A DNA stretch of 21,499 nt from GCA-002701945 sp964442015 (GCA_964442015.1 CAYTYA010000025.1:1-21499), one strand, 5' to 3'; counted from the stretch's first letter, positions 6,386 to 15,197 are shown. Notes: generated by a model not told the origin, from the sequence alone. Made by a program: numbers and translations.

Positions 6386-8531
6386 TTAGTAAAGATAATG
6401 CAGTGTTTAAATCATTAGTTGGTTGATTGCATGCAAAGTTTTTGCATATATATGCAGTTGGCTTATCATCAATACTATATTGCGTGCTAGTCCAATTTGC
6501 CAATTGATCTAATTGGTTGTTATTTAATGAGGTATCCTTAAACAATAAGACCTTATGAGGAGAATATTTAGAACGGAATGCATTTATAAATTCTCTAGTT
6601 TTATCATCTTTTCCATTACCGACTATAACAATCTCTTTTGATTTATTAGTGTCAAATAAGAACGCGGATAGCATTAAAGTATAACCAGTTGGAGCACGAT
6701 ATATATCATCGGAGAATGCTCGAATTGTTTTTTCTGCAAGTTCTGCCCATTTAACATCACCAGTAATTCGTGATAGTTTAAGCATATTTAGTACAGCTAC
6801 GGAGTTACCTGATGGAATTGCCCCATCATAAGCTGTTTTTGTTCTTACTATTAATTTTTCAGATTGATCAGATCCAAGAAAAAAACCACCATTCTTCTCA
6901 TCCCAAAAATCATCTACCATTATATTCATTAAATCAAGACATTTAGATAGATATTCAGATTCAAAAGTTGCTTCATATATTTCTAATAATGCCCATGAAA
7001 TAAACGCATAGTCATCTAGATGCGAATTAATAGCAGCTTTATTATTCCTAAATCGTTTTAATAATTTTCCATTTTTAGAAATATTATTTAGTACAAAATC
7101 AGAGGATTTTTTTGCTGCTTCAAGGTATGAGGGTTCCTGAAATATTATGGATGCTCTTGCAAGAGCTGCAATCATTAGGCCATTCCAATCAGTAAGTATT
7201 TTATCATCTTTTAATGGATGTACTCTTAATTCTCTTTTATCAAATAGTTTTTTTCTTGCAGACTCTATCAAAGGTTGTTTATATAAATCAAAATTGTTTA
7301 AATGAGGTATATTTCCCCCATTTTTTTCCCCACTTGATTCATCGTTAAAATTGCCAGTAGACTCTATTGAAAACGTAGTATTAAAATCTTCACTTAATGA
7401 GTTGCCCAACACTTCTTCAATTTCTTTTTTAGTCCATGTATAAAATTTTCCTTCTTCTCCTTCACTGTCTGCATCCTCAGCTGAATAGAATCCTCCATTT
7501 GGAGCGGTTAAATCACGCAAAACATAGTTAAATATTTCTTTTGTAGTATTTTCAAAAACTTTATCACCTGTTATATGAAATGCTTCCATATATACCATAG
7601 CGATCATTGCTTGGTCATAAAGCATCTTTTCAAAATGAGGAACAAGCCAGTATTTATCGGTAGAATATCGGTGAAATCCAAACCCAATTTGGTCATAAAT
7701 ACCACCAAGGCGCATTTGTTTCAATGTCTTTATAACCATATCTAATGCAACTTGATTATTATAAGAATAATTATATCTCAATAAAAATATCAAATTATGA
7801 GGGGATGGAAATTTTGGTGGTCTAAAAAATCCACCATGTTCTTCATCAAAACCATTTCGAAATTGATCATAGGCCGAAGTAATTAATTCTTCTGATAGAT
7901 TGTCTCCTGCAGGTTTAGAATTTATTTTATCAAGATAATTTTTTACTTGATTAACGGAAGTCATAATTTCCTTACGTTTGGAAGTCCAAGCTTCTGTTAT
8001 CATAGGTAATATTTGAAGCATTCCAGACCTACCGCCTCTACGGTCTTTTGGAAAATAAGTACCTGCAAAAAAAGGTTCTTTTTGTGGAGTCATTACAATA
8101 TTTAGCGGCCATCCACCTCTACCTGTCATTGCCTGACAGACAGACATATATAAATGATCGATTTCAGGCAATTCTTCACGATCAACTTTAATAGATACAA
8201 AATTATCGTTTAGTAGTTTTGCTACACTGTCATCTTCAAAAGATTCATGCTCCATAACGTGACACCAGTGGCATGTGGAGTAGCCTATCGATAAAAAAAT
8301 TGGACGGTCTAATTCTTTTGCTTTATTAAATGCTTCTTCACCCCATGGATACCAATCCACAGGATTACTTGCATGTTGTAATAAATATGGACTTAGTTCA
8401 TTTGCAAGATGGTTCATTTTTACATCTTTATATTTTTCAAATTTACTTTCTGTTTGTGATTTAGTAGTACAACTGATGCATAATATAAGTAAAAATGATA
8501 TCACTATTTGTTGGTACTGACATATAGCCAT
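6378..8531 (-). CDS. yyaL: YyaL/DUF255 thioredoxin-domain protein (SPATA20 family), putative lipoprotein
   Basis: A 717-aa protein of the family named for B. subtilis YyaL and human SPATA20. An N-terminal thioredoxin-fold domain opens with NELSPYLLQHASNPVDWYPW (about 44-63) and contains the CxxC site STCHWCHVM (Cys87, Cys90). It is followed by GGWPLNIVMTP and AGTYFP. The rest is an alpha-barrel similar to N-acylglucosamine epimerase/cellobiose epimerase folds, ending in the usual ICKNFACNQP. The physiological role is not established. Unusually, the first 21 residues look like a signal peptide ending in ILCISC, a non-ideal lipobox with Cys21, which suggests export and lipidation, whereas family members are often cytosolic. 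The ATG at 8531 has GGGAGAT about 14 bases upstream. It is first of a three-gene minus-strand operon and divergent from the SSS symporter. Confidence 0.92.
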   Translation of the reverse strand: MAICQYQQIVISFLLILCISCTTKSQTESKFEKYKDVKMNHLANELSPYLLQHASNPVDWYPWGEEAFNKAKELDRPIFLSIGYSTCHWCHVMEHESFEDDSVAKLLNDNFVSIKVDREELPEIDHLYMSVCQAMTGRGGWPLNIVMTPQKEPFFAGTYFPKDRRGGRSGMLQILPMITEAWTSKRKEIMTSVNQVKNYLDKINSKPAGDNLSEELITSAYDQFRNGFDEEHGGFFRPPKFPSPHNLIFLLRYNYSYNNQVALDMVIKTLKQMRLGGIYDQIGFGFHRYSTDKYWLVPHFEKMLYDQAMIAMVYMEAFHITGDKVFENTTKEIFNYVLRDLTAPNGGFYSAEDADSEGEEGKFYTWTKKEIEEVLGNSLSEDFNTTFSIESTGNFNDESSGEKNGGNIPHLNNFDLYKQPLIESARKKLFDKRELRVHPLKDDKILTDWNGLMIAALARASIIFQEPSYLEAAKKSSDFVLNNISKNGKLLKRFRNNKAAINSHLDDYAFISWALLEIYEATFESEYLSKCLDLMNIMVDDFWDEKNGGFFLGSDQSEKLIVRTKTAYDGAIPSGNSVAVLNMLKLSRITGDVKWAELAEKTIRAFSDDIYRAPTGYTLMLSAFLFDTNKSKEIVIVGNGKDDKTREFINAFRSKYSPHKVLLFKDTSLNNNQLDQLANWTSTQYSIDDKPTAYICKNFACNQPTNDLNTALSLLNE

Positions 8532-8617
8532 CTTGGAATTTGATCATCTCCCATGTAATTTCAAAATGTAACAGGTTGTATTATATTAAAAACCATAATC
8601 GTAAAGATAGGAATTAA
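8532..8617. promoter_or_regulatory. Divergent promoter region between yyaL-like and SSS symporter genes
   Basis: This 86-base spacer must hold promoters for both directions. On the plus strand TTTCAA (8559-8564), 17 bases and TATATT (8582-8587) is a possible sigma-70-type pair. On the minus strand TATAAT lies at 8580-8585, so the two -10 boxes would overlap. These are sequence matches in AT-rich DNA and are weak individually. Confidence 0.3.
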
Positions 8618-10063
8618 TTGATCTATATAATTGTAATCGCATTCTATCTCTTTATACTAATTGGTATAGGGATCATTAAATCTCGTAAAATAAATTCCCA
8701 ATCAGATTTTGCACTTGCAGGCAGATCTCTAACCCCATGGATTTTAGTTGGTACGATGCTTGCTACGTGGATTGGAACAGGTTCTATTTTAGGGAACGCT
8801 GGTAAAACGTACGAAATTGGAATGGCGGCCTTGATGTTGCCTATTGGAAGCATACTAGGTATCATTCTATTAACTAGAATTGCTGGAAAAGTACGGAATG
8901 TGAAAAAATTTACAGTCCCTGAAATTATAGGTGATCGATACGGTTCAATTGCTAGAAACTTATGTGTATTTGCATTGGTTTCTGCATATATGGTTATTGT
9001 TAGCTATCAATACAATGCAGGGGGTGCAGTATTATATACTGTTTTTTCCAATCAAATACAGTCACCACTATTTACTATTGAAACAGCTACAATTATTGCG
9101 GCAATTTTTATCATTATGTATACAATGTTGGCGGGATTATTAAGCGTGGCTTTTACGGATGCTGCTAATGGAATACTAATGACAATTAGTCTTGTTATTG
9201 CATTTCCAATTTTATGGATAAAGGCAGGAGGCTTTAATGGTTTGGAAATAGCATTTGAAGCAATGGGTAAATCTAGCAACATGCAATTTTTTAGTGTTTT
9301 TTCGACTTTTGATATTATCAATTTTTGTTTACCTCCATTTTTGTTAGTACTGGGAGATGCAAATATGTATCAAAGATTTTCTGCAAGTAAAGATCATCAA
9401 AGTGCTACCAAAGCAACAATTATTTTGATTTTTGCAGTATTAATTATTGAATTACTGATTATTGCTTCCTCATGGGTTGCATCAAGTATGATAGTAGAAG
9501 AAGAAGTGGGTAAATATATTTTGATTTATACTGCTTATGATTTATTGCCAGCCTTTTTAGGAGCAATGATGTTGGCAACTATTGTTGGTATAATTATTTC
9601 CACTGCAGACTCTTTTTTATTAATACCTGCAAATACACTTATAAAAGATATTTATTTAACATATATCAATGAAAATGCATCTGAAAAGAAGATTGTTGGT
9701 TTAAGTCGAGTTTTAGTTCTTATTCTTGGAATCATTGCATATATCGTTTCCATTGGTTTTTCTAAATCAGCTGGTTTCTTTGAACGAGCGTTATACGCTT
9801 ATACAATATATGGTGCATCAATAACACCTACATTATTAGCAGCATTATTTTGGAAGAGATCTACAAAAGAAGGCGCAGTAAGTTCAATATTATCAGGAAT
9901 TATTATAACCTTCTTATGGAAGGATTTTCCAATATTGTGGAAATGGTTACCAGATGAGATTTATCTTTCATTAGATGAAGTATTACCAGCTATTTTAGTT
10001 TCTTCCTTGGTTTTATTTATTGTTAGCATTCTTACTCAAGAAAAAGAATCTACAATCAAATAA
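8618..10063 (+). CDS. Sodium:solute symporter (SSS family)
   Basis: A 481-aa polytopic membrane protein with about 13 hydrophobic segments. It has the SSS-family pattern: DFALAGRSLTPW (30-41) after TM1, TWIGTGSILGNAGKTYEIG (50-68), and PEIIGDRYG (101-109) after TM3. SSS proteins import sugars, amino acids, carboxylates, vitamins or urea with Na+; the substrate cannot be read here. The start is TTG at 8618. An in-frame stop (TAA) lies directly before it, no in-frame ATG occurs nearby, and AGGA at 8609-8612 sits 5 bases upstream, so the TTG start is well supported. The gene precedes an acyl-CoA dehydrogenase by 76 bases on the same strand, which suggests but does not prove that it brings in a substrate for that pathway. 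Confidence 0.92.
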   Translation: MIYIIVIAFYLFILIGIGIIKSRKINSQSDFALAGRSLTPWILVGTMLATWIGTGSILGNAGKTYEIGMAALMLPIGSILGIILLTRIAGKVRNVKKFTVPEIIGDRYGSIARNLCVFALVSAYMVIVSYQYNAGGAVLYTVFSNQIQSPLFTIETATIIAAIFIIMYTMLAGLLSVAFTDAANGILMTISLVIAFPILWIKAGGFNGLEIAFEAMGKSSNMQFFSVFSTFDIINFCLPPFLLVLGDANMYQRFSASKDHQSATKATIILIFAVLIIELLIIASSWVASSMIVEEEVGKYILIYTAYDLLPAFLGAMMLATIVGIIISTADSFLLIPANTLIKDIYLTYINENASEKKIVGLSRVLVLILGIIAYIVSIGFSKSAGFFERALYAYTIYGASITPTLLAALFWKRSTKEGAVSSILSGIIITFLWKDFPILWKWLPDEIYLSLDEVLPAILVSSLVLFIVSILTQEKESTIK

Positions 10064-10094
10064 ATCTACTTTTCTCATAATTGCACCATTAGAT

Positions 10095-10123
10095 TTGAAG
10101 GCAGAGTATTATTAACATAATTA
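10095..10123 (+). promoter_or_regulatory. Candidate promoter before the acyl-CoA dehydrogenase
   Basis: TTGAAG (10095-10100), a 17-base spacer and TAATTA (10118-10123) resemble a sigma-70-type promoter and lie 16 bases before the ATG at 10140. The match is imperfect and the region is AT-rich. Readthrough from the symporter gene is equally possible. Confidence 0.25.
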
Positions 10124-10139
10124 ATATATTGAGATTTAT

Positions 10140-11312
10140 ATGGAAAATTACCTAGATAAAATTAATGAAGTTGTTGAACAGGATATTATGCCTCTAGAAG
10201 ATGACTTTTTATTACGTGGGTTTTTAAGTGTATTGCCAAAATTAAATGAATGTAGAGAGAAAGTAAAAAAGCTTGGACTTTGGACGCCTTATTTGTCTAG
10301 TGAATATGGTGGTATGGGACTTTCATTATTAGAGTTTGCTCGAGTAAGTGAAATATTGGGAAAATCATTATTAGGACATTATTGTTTTAATTCTCAGGCT
10401 CCAGATATTGGTAATATAGAATTGTTAAAAGATCATGCAAGTGATGAGTTAAGAGATAAATTCCTTTCTCCATTAATATTGGGAGAAATACGTAGTTGCT
10501 TTGGAATGACTGAACCTCAAAACCCTGGCTCAAATCCAATATGGATGGATACAGTTGCTATTAAAGATGGTAATGATTATGTGATAAATGGAAATAAATG
10601 GTTTACAAGTTCAGCCGATGGAGCAAGTATTTGCGTTGTTATGGCTATCACAGATCCTAATGCAGAAAATAAATATTCAAGAGCAAGTATGTTCGTGGTC
10701 CCAACAGATAACCCAGGATTTGAACTTGTGAGAAATATACCTGTAATGGGTGATGAGGGAGAAGATTATAATAGTCATGCTGAAACTAAATTCACTGATT
10801 GTCGGATACCTGCTACATATATGATTGGAGATATTGGCCAAGGTTTTATGTTAGCCCAAGAGAGATTAGGCCCAGGAAGAATTCATCATTGTATGCGCTG
10901 GATTGGAATTTGTGAACGAGCATTGGATTTAATGTGTAAAAGAGTTTCCAGTAGAGAGTTGAATCCAAATCAATTTTTATCTGAAAAACAAACTGTTCAA
11001 AATTGGATAGCTGAATCTGCAGCAGAAATTTATGGTGCGAGATTAATGGTTATGGATTGTGCAAAAAAAGTCCAAGAATTTCAAACAAAAGGAGCAAGAA
11101 AAGAAATTTCTATGATAAAACTTTGCGTGGCAGATGTATTAATGAAAGTTCTTGATAGAGCGATTCAGGCACATGGAGCATTGGGAATAACAGATTATAC
11201 CCCTCTTGCATATTGGTATCGACATGAGCGTGGTGCAAGGATATATGATGGCGCAGATGAGGTTCACAAAAACTTAATAGCTAGAACAATACTCAAAAAC
11301 TATATTGATTAA
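10140..11312 (+). CDS. Acyl-CoA dehydrogenase, ACAD10/ACAD11-like
   Basis: A 390-aa flavoprotein acyl-CoA dehydrogenase. The N-terminal helical domain has LGLWTPYLSSEYGGMGLS (45-62). The FAD/substrate region has FGMTEPQNPGSNP (121-133) and NGNKWFTSSAD (150-160). The C-terminal helical domain ends with QAHGALGITDY and YDGADEVHKNLIA (369-381). The motif that usually carries the catalytic Glu as YEG is YDG here, with Asp370. The DGxDEVH form is, as I recall, typical of the ACAD10/ACAD11 group. That group handles 4-hydroxyacyl-CoAs through a phosphorylated intermediate in mammals. The assignment is strengthened by the next gene, a kinase of the kind fused to ACAD10/11, which overlaps by 8 bases. 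Some bacterial members are simply annotated as long-chain acyl-CoA dehydrogenases. Confidence 0.93.
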   Translation: MENYLDKINEVVEQDIMPLEDDFLLRGFLSVLPKLNECREKVKKLGLWTPYLSSEYGGMGLSLLEFARVSEILGKSLLGHYCFNSQAPDIGNIELLKDHASDELRDKFLSPLILGEIRSCFGMTEPQNPGSNPIWMDTVAIKDGNDYVINGNKWFTSSADGASICVVMAITDPNAENKYSRASMFVVPTDNPGFELVRNIPVMGDEGEDYNSHAETKFTDCRIPATYMIGDIGQGFMLAQERLGPGRIHHCMRWIGICERALDLMCKRVSSRELNPNQFLSEKQTVQNWIAESAAEIYGARLMVMDCAKKVQEFQTKGARKEISMIKLCVADVLMKVLDRAIQAHGALGITDYTPLAYWYRHERGARIYDGADEVHKNLIARTILKNYID

Positions 11313-12357
11313 TTCTGATACTATTTCTGTTAGGCCTGATGAGGCGTTTGATGAAAATCATCTAAGAGAATATTTAATTGGAAAACTAGATGGTAGCTCA
11401 AATAATCTTTCTGTGAGGCAATTTGGTGGGGGTAAAGCAAATTTAACATATCTTCTCGATTATGGGTCACACCAATATGTGTTGAGAAGACCCCCATTAG
11501 GTCCCTTGGCTCCAACGGCTCATGATATGTCTAGAGAGTATAAGGTTCTTTCTGTATTGTACAAAAAATTCCCATATGCACCGCAGGCATTACATTTATG
11601 TGAGGATGAGGAAATTATTGGTTCGCCTTTCTTTATAATGGAACGAAAAGTCGGAACTGTTATACGAAAAAGATTACCAAAAAATTTTAATGAACAAAAC
11701 AATGGTCCTACATCAATAAGTAAACAACTAATAAAAACGTTAGCAGAATTTCATATGGTAGATTATTGTGAAATTGGCTTGGATGATTTAGGAAAACCAA
11801 TCGGGTTTGTTGAACGTCAAGTAAGTGGTTGGAAAAAAAGATGGGATAATGCAAAGCATGAAGATCTTGATTCCGTAGAAAAAATATATTCTTGGCTTAT
11901 TAAAAATATTCCAAATAATAATCAATTTAGTATTATACATAATGATTATAAGCTAGACAATGTCATGTTTGATAATAATGATCCAGGAAAAATCACAGCA
12001 ATTTTTGATTGGGATATGTGTACTCTAGGTGATCCTCTCTGTGATTTAGGCTCATTGTTGAGTTATTGGTGCACACCTTCAGATCCAGCTTTTTTTCAAC
12101 AAGCATCTACTATGCCCATAGATGACCGTTTTTATTCTAGGGAAAAATTAGTGAATGAATACGCAGCGATCAGTGGTTATGATGTTTCCAACATACGTTT
12201 TTATCATGTATTAGGATTATACAGACTTATAGGTATTGCCGCTCAGATCTATATCCGTTTTCTTAGAGGTCAAACGAAAGATGACAGGTTTGCCATATTT
12301 GGCGATATGATTGATCTGGTATCTAGACATGGGATAGATCTTATTGCGGACGCTTAA
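11305..12357 (+). CDS. APH-fold phosphotransferase, ACAD10/11 kinase-domain homologue
   Basis: A 350-aa aminoglycoside-phosphotransferase-fold kinase. The Gly-rich loop is FGGGKANLTYLL (40-51), followed by YVLRRPPLGPLAPTAHDMSRE (58-78), a stretch characteristic of the kinase domain found in ACAD10/ACAD11 and their bacterial homologues. The Brenner motif IHNDYKLDN (211-219) gives catalytic Asp214 and metal-binding Asn219. FDWDMCTLGDPLCDLG (234-249) supplies the DFG-equivalent Asp. Despite the fold, antibiotic phosphorylation is unlikely; the context argues for phosphorylation of a hydroxyacyl-CoA. The start is inferred as TTG at 11305 inside TTGATTAA, overlapping the dehydrogenase stop by 8 bases; no in-frame ATG occurs before the conserved region. 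The 3' end overlaps the convergent propeller gene by 17 bases. Confidence 0.88.
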   Translation: MINSDTISVRPDEAFDENHLREYLIGKLDGSSNNLSVRQFGGGKANLTYLLDYGSHQYVLRRPPLGPLAPTAHDMSREYKVLSVLYKKFPYAPQALHLCEDEEIIGSPFFIMERKVGTVIRKRLPKNFNEQNNGPTSISKQLIKTLAEFHMVDYCEIGLDDLGKPIGFVERQVSGWKKRWDNAKHEDLDSVEKIYSWLIKNIPNNNQFSIIHNDYKLDNVMFDNNDPGKITAIFDWDMCTLGDPLCDLGSLLSYWCTPSDPAFFQQASTMPIDDRFYSREKLVNEYAAISGYDVSNIRFYHVLGLYRLIGIAAQIYIRFLRGQTKDDRFAIFGDMIDLVSRHGIDLIADA

Positions 12358-13426
12358 TGCTTGCAATCCCTGGATAGTCCAAACTTCCCAAATATAGCAC
12401 TCCATTTTCTTCTTCAACACTTGTAATAGGAGAGAAAGAATTAGGAGAAGGATCTTGGAGATTATATATCACATTTCCATTGGAATCAATTCCAAGGATA
12501 AATCCATGCCTTACTGGGGCTGGTTGAATAAAAAGGGGAAGTCTATATACAATTTTGCGCATAAATGGTTTTGGTGCGAGTGCATCTGCTGCTGCATTTC
12601 TAGGAGTGAACATAGCAACCCAAAAAATATTTTTTGTACCAGTTGAAATCCCATCTGGGAATCCAGGTGTATTTGTGAATATTTTTTCTCTTATACCTGA
12701 CTTAGGGCCTTTCAGCCAATATTTACTAATAGAAAAGTCATATGTTTCATTAAATAATAAGAATTGACCATCATTACTAACAGCAATCCCATTAGCAAAA
12801 TATAAACTATCTAAAAGTAATGTTGATTCTTTTGTAGACGGATTATATCTAATTATTTTTCCATAGGGTTGATGTTCCCATAAGTCAGCTCTGGAAGCGC
12901 TCATTGAAGTTGGAAAATTAATAACGCTAAAATTCTCTGATGCGTCTGTAAAATAAATCATATTATCAGGTCCAACGTCAACATCATCAGTAAAACCTAA
13001 AGGTATTCCATCAATTTCTGTTGCTAAGATATTAATATTACCGTTTTTATCAATAGATAATAATCCTTTCTTAGCATCTGCAACGATTAAGTTACCTGAA
13101 TTATCAAAATCAAGTCCCAATGGTCGACCTTTTGTATCTGCAAATATTTCCATATTTTCACCGTTGGAACTAAACCGGATAATTTTTCCATCTTCAAATC
13201 CACCATAAATTCTTCCTTGTTCATCCATATCTACATCTTCCGGACCAAATGATTCTTCAGTTTCTGTTATCTTAACTGAGCTTAAATAATCATTTATCGC
13301 GTATTTTCCTTTTAATTCTGGAGCAGATAGTGGTGTCCATGCAATAGGATTGATTGGAATTGGCCATGCAACTAGATAAAGAAATAATATGAGAAACAAG
13401 ACCAGAGCATATTTACCGATTTTCAT
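12341..13426 (-). CDS. SMP-30/strictosidine-synthase-like beta-propeller (APMAP-type), membrane anchored
   Basis: A 361-aa protein with an N-terminal hydrophobic segment (about 6-22) that serves as a signal anchor. It is followed by a six-bladed propeller of the SMP-30/gluconolactonase/strictosidine synthase superfamily. Repeated blades read as GPEDVDMDEQGRIYGG (61-76), RPLGLDFDNSGNLIVADA (101-118), DDVDVGPDNMIYFTDAS (147-163) and LYFANGIAVSNDG (208-220). YWLKGPKSG (236-244) and PGFPDGIS (254-261) are hallmarks of the APMAP/strictosidine-synthase-like branch. Glu63, Asn212 and Asp258 fall where SMP-30 proteins ligate a divalent metal. Lactonase or arylesterase activity in the periplasm is the most likely role; the substrate is unknown. 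A canonical AGGAG (13434-13438) lies 7 bases before the ATG. The gene follows the saccharopine-dehydrogenase-like gene by 13 bases. Confidence 0.88.
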   Translation of the reverse strand: MKIGKYALVLFLILFLYLVAWPIPINPIAWTPLSAPELKGKYAINDYLSSVKITETEESFGPEDVDMDEQGRIYGGFEDGKIIRFSSNGENMEIFADTKGRPLGLDFDNSGNLIVADAKKGLLSIDKNGNINILATEIDGIPLGFTDDVDVGPDNMIYFTDASENFSVINFPTSMSASRADLWEHQPYGKIIRYNPSTKESTLLLDSLYFANGIAVSNDGQFLLFNETYDFSISKYWLKGPKSGIREKIFTNTPGFPDGISTGTKNIFWVAMFTPRNAAADALAPKPFMRKIVYRLPLFIQPAPVRHGFILGIDSNGNVIYNLQDPSPNSFSPITSVEEENGVLYLGSLDYPGIASIKRPQ

Positions 13427-13439
13427 GATTATGCTCCTA

Positions 13440-14507
13440 TTAATTTGAGAACTTTATCCCTGAAAAACCTGGTAGAGATTCGACAATGTTTGGTCCAAGG
13501 AGCAATGATGGTGTGTAATAACCTCCATCAAATGTATTTTCCATTAGATTTTTAGCAAAAAACATTGCACCATACCCTGTAACATCATATCCATTTGCGA
13601 TCTGAAAATACCCTGATTCTATTTTACCATCTTTATTTTTCACTTCAGCCCACACCCACATTTTAGATTTAGCTCTTTGTTCATCAGTGTCGCCACCATT
13701 AATAATTTTTTTCTCCATTTTATTTTTTAAATAATTCTGTACGAATTTTAACTTTAAAATAAACAACCATTTACGTTGTTTTCTGATTTTATTTATACCT
13801 GCTTCTGATCGTGGTGTGTATACTATTATATTTTGTATTCCAGTAGAGTAGTAAGCAGTTGCTACATCTCCCCAAGGGATACTCATTGCCATTTTTGGAC
13901 CTTGTCCATAATCAATTTCCTTTACAGAATGAGCAAGTAGAACTTGTTCAATTATTCCATCTTTTCTGATTTTTCCGCCATTACTTAATCCTTCTATAGA
14001 CGTTTTTGCTGTTCCAATGCTTGGTCTTCCGTTTTCACTAAAAAAGCAAATATTTAATTCGTTTGCATCGGGAAGCTTATCTTTTAATAAATAAGATAGA
14101 CAGTCCGTTGGAATCACATCAAACCCTACACCTGGACAGATTATTATTCCCGCATCCTTTGCCTCTTTATGTTTACTCTCCGCATAAACAAAAACATCTA
14201 TTTCTCCAGTAATATCGACATAATGAGTTTTTGTACGAATACAACTATCGATGAGGGGTTTTGCTGTTAGTGAATAAGGCCCCGCAGCATTTATTAAAAC
14301 ATCTATATCTTCTAATTTTTTATCAATATCATCTGACTTTTCTAATGAAAAAACTGAAGAATCAAACCCATGCTTTTCTGCTAAATTATTTATTTTATCT
14401 TTATTCCTACCTGCTAAGATTGGTTTAATATTTTGCCCAACTAATTCTTTAATAATTAACCTAGACGTATATCCATTTGCACCATATAACATTAATTTTT
14501 TACTCAT
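13440..14507 (-). CDS. Saccharopine-dehydrogenase-like NAD(P) oxidoreductase (SCCPDH/trans-acting enoyl reductase type)
   Basis: A 355-aa protein with an N-terminal Rossmann fold: LYGANGYTSRLI (7-18) is the dinucleotide loop, LAGRN (31-35) follows beta-2 and NAAGPYS (73-79) follows beta-4. YVDITGE (96-102) and PGVGFDVIPTDC (125-136) match the family that includes human SCCPDH and mycobacterial trans-acting enoyl reductase. It lacks the features expected of true lysine-pathway saccharopine dehydrogenase, so lysine metabolism is not implied; reduction of an acyl or lipid double bond is more likely. AAGGAA (complement of 14512-14517) sits 4 bases before the ATG. The propeller gene follows on the same strand after 13 bases. 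Confidence 0.87.
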   Translation of the reverse strand: MSKKLMLYGANGYTSRLIIKELVGQNIKPILAGRNKDKINNLAEKHGFDSSVFSLEKSDDIDKKLEDIDVLINAAGPYSLTAKPLIDSCIRTKTHYVDITGEIDVFVYAESKHKEAKDAGIIICPGVGFDVIPTDCLSYLLKDKLPDANELNICFFSENGRPSIGTAKTSIEGLSNGGKIRKDGIIEQVLLAHSVKEIDYGQGPKMAMSIPWGDVATAYYSTGIQNIIVYTPRSEAGINKIRKQRKWLFILKLKFVQNYLKNKMEKKIINGGDTDEQRAKSKMWVWAEVKNKDGKIESGYFQIANGYDVTGYGAMFFAKNLMENTFDGGYYTPSLLLGPNIVESLPGFSGIKFSN

Positions 14508-14560
14508 TATGTTCCTTAAATGTTTTTATTATTGTTTGATCCAATTTAATATGAGTTGTT
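14508..14560. promoter_or_regulatory. Divergent intergenic region
   Basis: A 53-base spacer separates divergent starts and must carry promoter elements for at least one direction. Apart from the Shine-Dalgarno of the minus-strand gene (14512-14517), I see only AT-rich sequence without a convincing -35/-10 pair. Confidence 0.3.
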
Positions 14561-15196
14561 ATGAGAATGGATAATAAAACAGTTTTATTTTTCTTATTTA
14601 TAATGCAGTTAACTATGTTGCACAGTCAGAATAATGCTGCAGTAGATGGAGAGAGCTCTTTATATATGTTACCTGATAATATGCCTCTGCAAACCAAGTT
14701 ATTATGGTCTCAAAATGGTTTATTGCGTAAAACAAAATTATTTAATGTAGATCGACCAAGAGAATTAATTCTTAGAAAAAAAATGTTGCAGTTACATCAG
14801 AAATTAGCTTTAGGTACTTTAGGCTTATTATTTGCTCAAGGTTATTTGGGGTCTAGGTTAGAAAGTGCAGGCCCAGATTATTCTAAAATAAGCGATAATC
14901 ATGCTTTGCTTGGCAATATTGCGATTGGATCCTATTTCACCTCGGCAGTGTTAAGCTATACTGCACCACCTGCGATTCGATATAACAAAAAAGTTGATTC
15001 TATAAGGATTCACCGTTGGTTATCAATTATTCATTTTAGCGGTATGATTGCATTGCCTTATTTAGGTAAAAGAGTGTCTAATCCTGGTAAATATAATGTA
15101 GCATATGATGATGCCCTGACACTACATCGCAATACAGCAATAATAACAATTAGTTCAATGACACTTTCAGCATTGATTACATTTTTGCCATTCTAA
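14561..15196 (+). CDS. Four-helix membrane protein with a cytochrome b561-like His pattern
   Basis: A 211-aa protein with an N-terminal signal peptide (about 1-22). A soluble stretch is followed by four hydrophobic helices at about 79-99, 114-134, 151-169 and 189-210. Each helix begins at or near a histidine: LHQKLALGTLG (His79), DNHALLGN (His114), IHRWLSIIH (His151, His158) and LHRNTAII (His189). Paired histidines on neighbouring helices are how b561-type proteins hold haem, so a haem-binding, quinone-linked electron-transfer role is plausible. I do not recognise a named family, and the soluble N-terminal part (23-75) is unlike classical b561. The YceI gene starts one base after the stop, which recalls the E. 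coli yceJ-yceI arrangement. Two ATGs (14561, 14567) are possible starts. Confidence 0.7.
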   Translation: MRMDNKTVLFFLFIMQLTMLHSQNNAAVDGESSLYMLPDNMPLQTKLLWSQNGLLRKTKLFNVDRPRELILRKKMLQLHQKLALGTLGLLFAQGYLGSRLESAGPDYSKISDNHALLGNIAIGSYFTSAVLSYTAPPAIRYNKKVDSIRIHRWLSIIHFSGMIALPYLGKRVSNPGKYNVAYDDALTLHRNTAIITISSMTLSALITFLPF

Positions 15197-15197
15197 C

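Noticed and set aside
11305..12357. Aminoglycoside resistance gene
   Set aside because: The fold is APH, but the VLRRPP and AHDMSRE stretches and overlap with an acyl-CoA dehydrogenase point to the ACAD10/11 kinase group rather than antibiotic modification.
13440..14507. Lysine-pathway saccharopine dehydrogenase
   Set aside because: The PGVGFDVIPTD and NAAGPYS signatures match the SCCPDH/trans-acting enoyl reductase branch, and no lysine biosynthesis or degradation genes are nearby.
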